Shown piece after piece: positions 1-5,065 of a stretch of 5,065 nucleotides of DNA. Below the pieces are notes generated by a model that searched no databases, was not told where the DNA came from, and was given only the letters and a program-made list of their open reading frames with translations. The DNA is from Candidatus Omnitrophota bacterium (GTDB lineage: Bacteria; Omnitrophota; Gorgyraeia; Aquiviventales; Aquiviventaceae). How positions within the stretch are numbered: the first letter of the stretch is position 1; the number at the start of each line of letters is the position of its first letter. Both the position numbers and the translations under genes were made by a program. The stretch spans positions 1 through 5,065 of the forward strand of contig JAGVGS010000101.1 of assembly GCA_020057015.1 (NCBI GenBank), given 5' to 3'.

Positions 1-274
1 CAAACCCCGGAGCCAGCACCACGCGCGCCCCGGGCGGCACCGTGGTCACGCCCGCCCCCACGCGCTCCACGATCCCGGCCACATCAGCACCCGGGATGTG
101 CGGCAACTGGAGGCGATACGCCGGCAGGCCTTGGCGCAGCCAGCGATCGAGATGATTGACCGCACAGGCCTTCACTCGCACCAGCACTTGGCCGGCTTCC
201 GGCACAGGGTCAGGCACCTCGGCGTATTCCAGCACGTCCGGACCGCCGTGTGCGCGAAACAGGATGGCTTTCAT
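1..274 (-). CDS. Zinc-type alcohol dehydrogenase / quinone oxidoreductase (MDR family), N-terminal part only
   Basis: Ninety-one codons are visible before the frame leaves the window at base 1, so the C-terminal three quarters are missing. The protein opens MKAILFRAHGGPDVLEYAEV, the usual start of medium-chain dehydrogenase/reductases (GroES-like domain). It continues with C37-A-V-N-H-L-D43, where the Cys is the likely catalytic zinc ligand, then the PHIPGADVAG motif (residues 58-67) and VERVGAGV. It breaks off at VVLAPGF, just where zinc-containing members carry the first cysteine of the structural zinc site. The usual GDRV is GARV here. The family reduces or oxidises alcohols, aldehydes or quinones with NAD(P)H in the cytoplasm; the substrate cannot be told from this part. 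The ATG at 274 is chosen because the family N-terminus begins there. It lies 18 bases after the ACT gene stop and has no Shine-Dalgarno sequence. It is probably cotranscribed with the ACT gene. Confidence 0.9.
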   Translation of the reverse strand, partial: MKAILFRAHGGPDVLEYAEVPDPVPEAGQVLVRVKACAVNHLDRWLRQGLPAYRLQLPHIPGADVAGIVERVGAGVTTVPPGARVVLAPGF

Positions 275-292
275 CCGGGGACAGACGCCGCG

Positions 293-685
293 CTAGCTGA
301 GCGCGTTGATGGTCGCTTCCAGGTCGTTGGTGCGCAGGACCAACATGGCGGCCGACTGGGCAATCGCTGCGGTGCAGTACGCGTATTCCATGTTGATGCC
401 GGCTTGGGCCAGGCGCTCGGCCACCTGCCCCAAGGCGCCGATGGTATGGGGCACGTCCATGACCACGACATCGCGCCGCTGCACCATGGGGTGCAGCCGG
501 CAGAGGACCTGCTCCGCGGCCTTCGGATCATCGACAATCAAACGCACGATCGCGTGGTCCACGGTGTCGAGGATCGACAGGGCGAGGATATTCACATGGG
601 CCTGGCCCAATTCTTGGCAGGTTTTGGCTAAGGTGCCGGGACGGTTGTCGAGGAACACGGCAAACTGCGGTTGAATGCGGATCAT
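293..685 (-). CDS. Small tandem ACT-domain protein
   Basis: A 130-residue protein made almost entirely of two ACT modules, with no attached enzyme. Module 1 spans about residues 7-65 and has the ligand loop D13-N-R-P-G-T-L19. Module 2 spans about residues 73-130 and has the matching loop V78-P-H-T-I-G-A-L85. ACT domains bind amino acids or other small ligands and regulate metabolism allosterically; stand-alone tandem-ACT proteins are common in bacteria, but their roles are mostly unknown. The first module begins with the typical first beta strand (QFAVFLDN) right after the ATG at 685. The longer open frame back to 781 only reads through the 3' end of the PilZ gene and adds a low-complexity R/A/S stretch, so I rejected it. 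The start lies 4 bases after the PilZ stop codon, which suggests translational coupling. No Shine-Dalgarno sequence is visible. The ligand and partner are unknown. Confidence 0.86.
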   Translation of the reverse strand: MIRIQPQFAVFLDNRPGTLAKTCQELGQAHVNILALSILDTVDHAIVRLIVDDPKAAEQVLCRLHPMVQRRDVVVMDVPHTIGALGQVAERLAQAGINMEYAYCTAAIAQSAAMLVLRTNDLEATINALS

Positions 686-689
686 GGGT

Positions 690-1268
690 TCAGCGGCCGC
701 GGCGCTTGAACTGCGCCCAGGCCTCGCGCGCGCGCAGCGCCGAAGCATACCGGCCGCTGAAGCAGGGGACTCCCTCGACAAAAATCATCAGATGCCAAGG
801 TTGGGGGTGGCCCGTGGTGCGCTCCAGACGCGCCGTATGCACACGGCCCTTCAGCGCAGCGATCTCCAGCACGCGGGCGGGTGTCCCCGGCCGGCGCGCA
901 GCCGCGGAGGGGCGGACCTGGAGAAATTGCCGCAGCAGGGGCGGCGGGTTCTCCAGTTGAATGCCCACGTCGAAGAGAAACGGCGGCAGCGCGCGCAAGT
1001 CCAGCCGCTGCACCACCCACGCGACCCGACCGGTGCACTCCAGGCTGCGCAGCGAAGGTTGGGCCGCCGACATGCTGGCCGACACCAGCAAGCGCACCTG
1101 CGAGCGCACTTCCAGTATTTCGGCCAACCGCACGCACAGGCCGCCGTCGCTCACATTCACGCTGCGCGCAGGCAGCGGCCCTTCAGGGCGCAGCACGCGA
1201 ATGGCCATACGGCGCGGCGCGTTAAGGCGCGCGCCGGCACGGCGCTCAGAGACGGCGAGGAGGGCCAT
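690..1268 (-). CDS. PilZ domain protein with an unrecognised C-terminal extension
   Basis: A 192-residue protein predicted to be cytosolic. The PilZ domain fills about residues 8-110. Both c-di-GMP contact motifs are present: R10-A-G-A-R14 (RxxxR) and N38-V-S-D-G-G43 ([D/N]xSxxG). They are followed by the late strand FLFDVGIQLEN (97-107), the usual end of the PilZ barrel. It should therefore bind cyclic di-GMP. Residues about 110-130 form a proline/arginine/alanine linker. Residues about 131-192 form a second small module (LEIAALKGRVHTARL, then WHLMIFVEG, then FSGRYASALRAREAW) that I do not recognise; it reads like two or three beta strands and a helix. The ATG at 1268 is preferred because the internal Met21 would remove RxxxR. 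No Shine-Dalgarno sequence is visible. The output is unknown; PilZ proteins often control motility, polysaccharide synthesis or a partner protein. An antisense frame of similar length is a shadow without motifs. Confidence 0.86.
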   Translation of the reverse strand: MALLAVSERRAGARLNAPRRMAIRVLRPEGPLPARSVNVSDGGLCVRLAEILEVRSQVRLLVSASMSAAQPSLRSLECTGRVAWVVQRLDLRALPPFLFDVGIQLENPPPLLRQFLQVRPSAAARRPGTPARVLEIAALKGRVHTARLERTTGHPQPWHLMIFVEGVPCFSGRYASALRAREAWAQFKRRGR

Positions 1269-1306
1269 GAGGCGTATTGTCGGCTGGTGCCGAAGCGGTG
1301 CGATCC

Positions 1307-1333
1307 CTAGCAGGCGGCGTCATCGGCGCTCAT
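1307..1333 (-). other. Eight-codon mini-ORF overlapping the VKOR-DsbA stop (ATGA)
   Basis: The VKOR-DsbA stop codon forms ATGA with an ATG at 1333, which opens the short frame MSADDAAC before a TAG at 1309-1307. It sits in the 61-bp gap before the PilZ gene, in a different frame from PilZ. Because two other junctions in this window use ATGA, it could keep ribosomes moving towards PilZ or be a remnant of an older start. Equally, ATGA at a stop codon may arise by chance. Nothing shows that it is translated. Confidence 0.2.
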
Positions 1334-2529
1334 CGCTGCTCCCTGAGCACCTTCACGAAATCCTTGAAGATCGCCGGTGAGGGCCCGCCAGGCCAGGGGA
1401 TGCCGTTGATGACATACGTGGGCGTGCTCGTCACCCCGACCTTCTGTCCATCCGCGATATCGCGGCGCACCGCCTCCATCCCCTGCCCGGTCTGCAGGCA
1501 CTGCGTAAACTGCTCCATCTGCAGCCCCGCGCGCTCAGCATCGATCGAGAGATTGCGCACGTCGTAATCGTGGCCCTGCTCGAAGACGCGGTCATGGAAC
1601 GCCCAGAACTTGCCTTGCAGGTGGGCGCACTCCCCGGCCGCCGCCACCTGGCAGGCCCCCGGATGCACCATCCGCGGAATCGCGCTGTTGCAGGAGGAAT
1701 CGAGCGGATAATTCTTGAACACAAGGGCCGCATCCTTCGGGTAGCTCGCGAGCAGGATCGTATTGAGCTTCGCCGCCCGCTGGCAGGCCGGGCAGAAGAA
1801 ATCGCTGAACTCGACCAGCTGAAGGCTGCCGGCCGGCGGCCCTTTCACCGGATCTGTCGCCACGTCGACACTGACGCGCGGCTGCTTGACCATGAATTCC
1901 CGTAGCTGCGTCTGCATACCCTTGAGGCTGCCGCGGATGGCATAGGTCGTCGACGCGTGCACGCCACTGACGCCCAGCACGCCCACCAGCATGGCGACCC
2001 ACCATAATCCCGCTTCCCGGTTGATCGCTGAAGGGATGAGCGAGACGACGGCGGCCCCGGCTTGGCTCAACGTTGTTGGCAGTGACTGGCGCAATGACAT
2101 GGCCGCCACCAGCAACAGGCTGGCATTGACGAGATACGTCAGCATGCAGAACGCGCAGTAAAAGCGGATCACCTGGGCCATCAGAAACAGCAAGCCGGCA
2201 TCCACGAGCAGAAAGAGCGCGCTCAGAACCGTAATGAGCGTCAGGCTGCGGCGAGCCTGCTCCTCGGAGCTCTCGCCCCACGCCGTCAGCGTCAACACGA
2301 GGACGTAGCCCAGCACCCCCCACAGGGCCAGCGGCATGCCCAAGAAGGAGCCCCACGTGCCGGCCGTCACCGCGTGGCAATTGAGCAGGCCATGGCCCCC
2401 GGTGCAGACAGGCCCCCCGAGCAGCTCGCCGCGCAGGAGGCCGAGATGGATATAGAAAAGATAGCTGGCGAGCCCGAGGCCAATGAGGCTTAAGAAGGCA
2501 CAAGCCAACAGCGGACGCTTGAATCGCAT
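1330..2529 (-). CDS. VKOR-DsbA fusion, periplasmic disulfide-forming protein
   Basis: A 399-residue integral membrane protein. The VKOR half (residues 1-150) has TM helices near 7-29, 62-83, 95-120 and 125-144, the loop cysteines C42 and C51, T58 close to the usual conserved Ser/Thr position, the FLGMPLALWG motif, and the quinone-site pair C125-A-F-C128. A further hydrophobic segment (173-191) leads to an exported thioredoxin-fold DsbA half with the active site C246-P-A-C249 and the cis-proline motif T369-P370 before TYVING. In known VKOR-thioredoxin fusions the DsbA-like domain oxidises exported substrates and VKOR reoxidises it using quinone, replacing DsbB. Extra cysteines C280, C293, C301 and C344 lie in the DsbA part. 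I start at the ATG at 2529, because translation then opens with a basic, hydrophobic signal-anchor. An in-frame TTG at 2556 would add nine residues, but it lies inside the promoter. The transcript is probably leaderless. Confidence 0.95.
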   Translation of the reverse strand: MRFKRPLLACAFLSLIGLGLASYLFYIHLGLLRGELLGGPVCTGGHGLLNCHAVTAGTWGSFLGMPLALWGVLGYVLVLTLTAWGESSEEQARRSLTLITVLSALFLLVDAGLLFLMAQVIRFYCAFCMLTYLVNASLLLVAAMSLRQSLPTTLSQAGAAVVSLIPSAINREAGLWWVAMLVGVLGVSGVHASTTYAIRGSLKGMQTQLREFMVKQPRVSVDVATDPVKGPPAGSLQLVEFSDFFCPACQRAAKLNTILLASYPKDAALVFKNYPLDSSCNSAIPRMVHPGACQVAAAGECAHLQGKFWAFHDRVFEQGHDYDVRNLSIDAERAGLQMEQFTQCLQTGQGMEAVRRDIADGQKVGVTSTPTYVINGIPWPGGPSPAIFKDFVKVLREQR

Positions 2530-2535
2530 GCAGGT

Positions 2536-2563
2536 ATTATTGACCAGTGGGCGCAAAAGTCAA
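2536..2563 (-). promoter_or_regulatory. Sigma70-type promoter of the VKOR-DsbA gene, predicted leaderless
   Basis: On the minus strand TTGACT (2563-2558; 5 of 6 matches to TTGACA) is followed after 16 bases by AATAAT (2541-2536; 5 of 6 matches to TATAAT). Six bases (ACCTGC) separate the -10 box from the ATG, so the expected +1 is the A of the start codon at 2529. The promoter fills the 34-bp gap after the GT9 stop, an AT-richer patch in GC-rich DNA. It implies that VKOR-DsbA, and perhaps PilZ-ACT-dehydrogenase behind it, can be transcribed separately from the GT9 genes. The start site is an inference from spacing only. Confidence 0.55.
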
Positions 2564-2564
2564 T
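2539..2564. repeat. Inverted repeat ATTGAC-N14-GTCAAT over the VKOR-DsbA promoter
   Basis: Perfect 6-bp arms lie at 2564-2559 and 2544-2539 (minus-strand order) with their centres 20 bp apart, about two helical turns. One arm contains most of the -35 box and the other overlaps the first half of the -10 box. This is the geometry of an operator for a dimeric regulator, but one arm partly repeats the -35 consensus, so chance is a real alternative. If read through from the GT9 genes it would give only a weak 6-bp stem with a 14-base loop and no U-run, so it does not look like an intrinsic terminator. Confidence 0.35.
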
Positions 2565-3607
2565 CAGCGCGCGAGAAGGCTCACCGCGGCCTGGTACACG
2601 TCCTCCACCTCGATGGCCGTGAGGCACTTGAAGCCGATGTCGCACGCATGCGCGAGGCACGTGACACAGCCGACTTCCTTGTGCAGCACCACGTGTCCTT
2701 CACCTAGCGGGCCCCAGCGTCGGGGGGAGAGCCCAGCCTGATTGCGGCCAAAGAGGTCCACAACCGGCGTGCCCACGGCCGCGGCCAGATGCACCGGGCC
2801 GGAATCATTGGAAATCAGCAGCGCGCTGCGCTGCAGCAGAGCCGCGAGCTCGCGCACACGCAACCGGCCGGCCAGATTCAGCGCCGGGGTGCGCATCTGT
2901 CGGGCCACCGCGTCGGCATGCGCGACCTCCTGAGGCCCGGCCACCAGGCAGATCGTGACCCCGTGGGTTTGCTGCAGGCGGTCAGCGACCTGCGCAAAGC
3001 GCTCGGGCAGCCACCGCTTGGAAATGCAGCTGGCTGAGGGATGCACCGCCACCAGGCGCGTGGTGGCTGCCACCCCCTGCGCTGCGAGCAGCGCGTGCAC
3101 CCGCTGCGCAGCCTCCGCAGACACCGGGACCATCGGCCGCGGGACGACACCGCGGATCCCTAAGGCCTCCAGCAGCTGTAGCGTGTAGGCCGCCTCGTGC
3201 ACTTGGCCTTCCTGCTTGCGGTGCGGCACGCGATGCGTCAGCAGCCAGGCCATCTTGCGATTCCAGCCGATGCGAGTGGGAATGCCGGCCAGTCGCACCA
3301 GCCAATGCGAGCGGTGGCTGGGATGCAGCACCAGGGCCACCTCGCACTGCAAGCGGTGCAGCCGGCGAGCGAAGCGCCACGTGCCTAGCCACCCGCGCTG
3401 CGCGCCGGCTTTGTCATACACCAGCACCTCGTTGAGCGCCGGGTGGCCTTCCACCACCTCGGCGCACGCAGGTGAGACCAGCATGGCGATGAAGGCGTGA
3501 GGGGCCTGCGCCCGCAGGGCCTGCGCCACCGGCAGGGAGAGCACCACGTCGCCGAGGCGATCAAGCCGGACCAGGAGCACGCGCTTGAACTGCGGCACCG
3601 GCTTCAT
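2564..3607 (-). CDS. Glycosyltransferase family 9 (LPS heptosyltransferase-like), third in array
   Basis: A complete 347-residue GT-B enzyme. The N-terminal Rossmann domain opens with R14-L-D-R-L-G-D20, the acceptor-side GT9 signature. The C-terminal nucleotide-sugar domain holds H189-P-S-A-S-C-I-S-K-R-W199 (the Lys is expected to contact the donor phosphate), S266-N-D-S-G-P-V-H273 and VGTPVVDLFG. Near the end there is a Cys cluster, C314-x2-C317-x4-C322-x5-C328. Family members transfer L-glycero-D-manno-heptose from ADP-heptose to the LPS inner core on the cytoplasmic side of the inner membrane; whether this enzyme uses heptose or another sugar cannot be read from sequence. The ATG at 3607 overlaps the stop of the previous GT9 gene (ATGA). 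The longer open frame to 3715 only overlaps that gene in another frame and was rejected. The stop codon lies just before the VKOR-DsbA promoter. No Shine-Dalgarno sequence is visible. Confidence 0.94.
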   Translation of the reverse strand: MKPVPQFKRVLLVRLDRLGDVVLSLPVAQALRAQAPHAFIAMLVSPACAEVVEGHPALNEVLVYDKAGAQRGWLGTWRFARRLHRLQCEVALVLHPSHRSHWLVRLAGIPTRIGWNRKMAWLLTHRVPHRKQEGQVHEAAYTLQLLEALGIRGVVPRPMVPVSAEAAQRVHALLAAQGVAATTRLVAVHPSASCISKRWLPERFAQVADRLQQTHGVTICLVAGPQEVAHADAVARQMRTPALNLAGRLRVRELAALLQRSALLISNDSGPVHLAAAVGTPVVDLFGRNQAGLSPRRWGPLGEGHVVLHKEVGCVTCLAHACDIGFKCLTAIEVEDVYQAAVSLLAR

Positions 3608-4581
3608 GGCTGGGGGGCCAGCAGCGCGGCCGCGGCCTCGTAGACATCGTCTGGGGCCACAAAGCGCATGCACTCGTGATTGAACCGGCAAAGGGCCTGC
3701 TCGCACGGCGCGCAAAACAGCCGCCGCTGCAGCACGCGGCTGCGCGGGGCGCTGGGCCCATACTTGAGGGCATCGGTGGGGCCGAAGAGGGCCACGGTGG
3801 GGGTGCGCATCGCAGAGGCTAAGTGCAGCGAGGCGGAATCATTGGTAATGACGACGCGGGCGCGCTGCATGAGCCGCGCCACCTGCCGGATCGTGGTGAG
3901 GCCCACCGCGCTGTGCGCGCGCTGCTGCATGCGGCTGAGGATTTCCTGGATAATCGGCTCCTCCTCCGGCTCGCCGGAGAAAACTACTTGCGCTTGGGCC
4001 TCGCCGATGAGGCGGTCGGCCACGCGCGCAAACCCCTCGACCGTCCAGCGCTTGATGTGGCTGCGCGCCCCCGGACAGATCACCACCACCGGCTGGCGCT
4101 CATCCAGCTTCCAGCGGCGCCAGAGCGCATCGATTTGCGCCGCATCTTTGGGTCCTGGCCAGAGGCCGTCTGCCGCCGAAGTGGAAGCCGTAGCCGGCGC
4201 GTGCATGCGCAGCGTCCAGAGATGGCGCGCGCGCATATGCCGCAGCGTCCGGGGTGGCCGTAGCAGGTAGCGCCAGGCGGCCAGCGGCTTGAGCAGCAGC
4301 GGGTAGGCGGTCTGACGCAGGTCCACCACCACCTGCGGCTGATAGCGCCAGAGCTCCCAGGCGAGTTTCATGCGCCCCAGCCCCCCGTCATAGCGGCCCA
4401 TATCCACGAGCGTCTGGATGCGCGGGTCGCCTGCGAAGAGTGCTTGGGCGCGCGTGCCCACGACGAGGGTGAGATGTCCCTCGGGATATCGCTGCCGGAG
4501 TGCGGCCAGCACGTCGCTGGCCAAAATCGCATCCCCGATGTTCGAGGGGCCAATCAACAACAAGCGCGCCGGGGGCCTCAT
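3604..4581 (-). CDS. Glycosyltransferase family 9 (LPS heptosyltransferase-like), second in array
   Basis: A complete 325-residue GT9 protein. The N-terminal domain starts with G11-P-S-N-I-G-D17-A-I-L, the family's NxGD motif. The C-terminal domain holds C169-P-G-A-R-S-H-I-K-R-W179 for donor binding and T246-N-D-S-A-S-L-H253, followed by MRTPTVALFGPTD. In this last motif the usual DSGP is DSAS, a mild departure. A cluster C290-x2-C293-x4-C298-x5-C304-M precedes the final helix and matches the cluster of the next gene in spacing. It probably adds a sugar to LPS core or a similar glycolipid, in series with its two neighbours. The ATG at 4581 overlaps the stop of the upstream GT9 gene as ATGA, and its own stop overlaps the next start the same way, so the three are probably translated in a coupled manner. 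The open frame extends to 4671 without adding family-like sequence. No Shine-Dalgarno sequence is visible. Confidence 0.94.
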   Translation of the reverse strand: MRPPARLLLIGPSNIGDAILASDVLAALRQRYPEGHLTLVVGTRAQALFAGDPRIQTLVDMGRYDGGLGRMKLAWELWRYQPQVVVDLRQTAYPLLLKPLAAWRYLLRPPRTLRHMRARHLWTLRMHAPATASTSAADGLWPGPKDAAQIDALWRRWKLDERQPVVVICPGARSHIKRWTVEGFARVADRLIGEAQAQVVFSGEPEEEPIIQEILSRMQQRAHSAVGLTTIRQVARLMQRARVVITNDSASLHLASAMRTPTVALFGPTDALKYGPSAPRSRVLQRRLFCAPCEQALCRFNHECMRFVAPDDVYEAAAALLAPQP

Positions 4582-5065
4582 GGCGTCAATAGCCGGATCG
4601 CGGCGGCCAGCACTTCCTCGACCGTAATGGCGGCCATGCCAGGGTAGCGAGGATGGTCCGGCTGATAGCACGGGATCGTCGGACAGCAGTCGGGATGATG
4701 GAGCACCATGGTGCGCTCAGGCGCTCCCAGCGGACCGGTGAGGGCTGGCGACGTGGGGCCAAACAGCGCCACCACCGGGCGCTGCAGAGCTGCGGCCGCG
4801 TGCAAGACGCCGGTATCGTGCGTGATAATCAGCTGCGCCAGGGATAGGCATGCCGCCAGCTCACGCCAAGTCGTCTCGCCAGCGAGCAGCAGCGCGGGCA
4901 CAGACAATCCGCGCTGTATGTCGCGCGCCAAAGTGTCGTCGCCGGGCCCGCCGGTGATCACCAGCCGGGCCTGCCGCTGACGCGCCAGCGTGTTGCCGAC
5001 CGCCGCAAAGCGCTCAGGCAACCATTGCTTATGCGGCCAGTTCGCCCCGGGATGCAAGATCGGAA
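4578..5065 (-). CDS. Glycosyltransferase family 9 (LPS heptosyltransferase-like), first in array, 5' end outside window
   Basis: Only the C-terminal 161 or so residues are visible. The frame is open to the right edge and enters as PILHPGANWPHKQW, which is the donor-binding motif of the GT9 C-terminal domain and not an N-terminus. A TTG at 5057 could be taken for a start but is the internal Leu of this motif. Further on are T-H-D-T-G-V-L-H with A-A-A-L-Q-R-P-V-V-A-L-F-G-P-T (nucleotide-sugar binding) and a C-terminal stretch, DCCPTIPCYQP, ending PGMAAITVEEV. This last part occupies the place of the four-Cys cluster of the other two GT9 proteins but keeps only C-C-x4-C and lacks the later two cysteines. 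It is expected to act before or beside its two neighbours in building an LPS core. The TGA stop overlaps the next ATG (ATGA). The missing N-terminal half should carry an NxGD or RxGD motif. Confidence 0.92.
   Translation of the reverse strand, partial: PILHPGANWPHKQWLPERFAAVGNTLARQRQARLVITGGPGDDTLARDIQRGLSVPALLLAGETTWRELAACLSLAQLIITHDTGVLHAAAALQRPVVALFGPTSPALTGPLGAPERTMVLHHPDCCPTIPCYQPDHPRYPGMAAITVEEVLAAAIRLLTP

Noticed and set aside
272..295. ACT and dehydrogenase genes are in the same frame, separated by one TAG and six codons, hinting at readthrough fusion
   Set aside because: Same frame has a one-in-three chance; each protein has a normal terminus, and there is no sign of recoding.
98..631. 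Plus-strand open frame of 177 codons opposite the dehydrogenase and ACT genes
   Set aside because: It crosses two real minus-strand genes and has antisense-like His/Gln/Gly-rich composition; no motif.
686..781. Longer N-terminus for the ACT protein
   Set aside because: The extra 32 residues are low-complexity and overlap the end of the PilZ gene; the ACT fold begins directly after the ATG at 685.
675..1310. Plus-strand open frame of 211 codons opposite the PilZ gene, longer than PilZ itself
   Set aside because: It has no recognisable domain, is rich in Arg/Ala/His/Gln as expected of GC-rich antisense, and overlaps a gene with clear PilZ motifs.
1269..1329. Search for a terminator hairpin between VKOR-DsbA and PilZ
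   Set aside because: Only a 3-bp CCG/CGG stem and short GCACC direct repeats are visible, with no U-run.
1592..2503. Minus-strand open frame of 303 codons in another frame of VKOR-DsbA
   Set aside because: Arg/Gly/Ala-rich out-of-frame translation; the overlapping frame carries all VKOR and DsbA signatures.
2554..2556. TTG start for VKOR-DsbA nine codons upstream of the ATG
   Set aside because: It lies between the -35 and -10 boxes, so it would not be on the transcript from that promoter, and the added residues are unlike a signal-anchor.
3680..4270. Plus-strand open frame of 196 codons opposite the second GT9
   Set aside because: Antisense shadow of a clear GT9 gene, no family motif.
5055..5057. 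TTG start for the rightmost GT9
   Set aside because: It is the Leu of the internal ILHPGANW motif; the gene continues beyond the window.

Overview
The window is GC-rich (by eye about 60-65% G+C) chromosomal DNA from a bacterium. Every gene supported here reads from the minus strand. Three glycosyltransferase family 9 (heptosyltransferase-like) genes and an exported disulfide-forming system point to a Gram-negative (diderm) organism. The gene mix (GT9 arrays, a VKOR-DsbA fusion, a stand-alone tandem-ACT protein, no Shine-Dalgarno signals) would fit an environmental, uncultured lineage such as Omnitrophota or another GC-rich candidate phylum. That placement is a low-confidence impression, not something the sequence proves.

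Layout in the direction of transcription (right to left): a GT9 gene whose 5' end lies outside the window (5065-4578); a complete GT9 gene (4581-3604); a second complete GT9 gene (3607-2564); a 34-bp gap that holds a good sigma70-type promoter; a VKOR-DsbA fusion (2529-1330); a 61-bp gap; a PilZ protein with an unrecognised C-terminal extension (1268-690); a tandem-ACT protein (685-293); and the first 91 codons of a zinc-type alcohol dehydrogenase/quinone oxidoreductase that runs off the left edge (274-1). The three GT9 genes are joined by 4-base ATGA stop/start overlaps, PilZ and ACT are 4 bases apart, and ACT and the dehydrogenase are 18 bases apart. There is no gene-free stretch longer than about 60 bases. 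I see no tRNA, rRNA, CRISPR array, insertion sequence or clear terminator.

The GT9 trio probably adds successive sugars (heptose or similar) to a lipopolysaccharide core at the inner face of the cytoplasmic membrane. The VKOR-DsbA fusion oxidises cysteines of exported proteins and passes the electrons to quinone. PilZ (predicted c-di-GMP binding) and ACT (predicted small-ligand binding) look like a small sensory pair, and the dehydrogenase may or may not be related to them.

I found no clear new multi-gene system. The most interesting points are: a promoter whose predicted start site falls exactly on the A of the VKOR-DsbA ATG (a leaderless mRNA); a 6-bp inverted repeat overlaying that promoter; the lack of a Shine-Dalgarno sequence at all six visible start codons; a four-cysteine signature shared by two of the GT9 proteins and broken in the third; and the C-terminal module of the PilZ protein.
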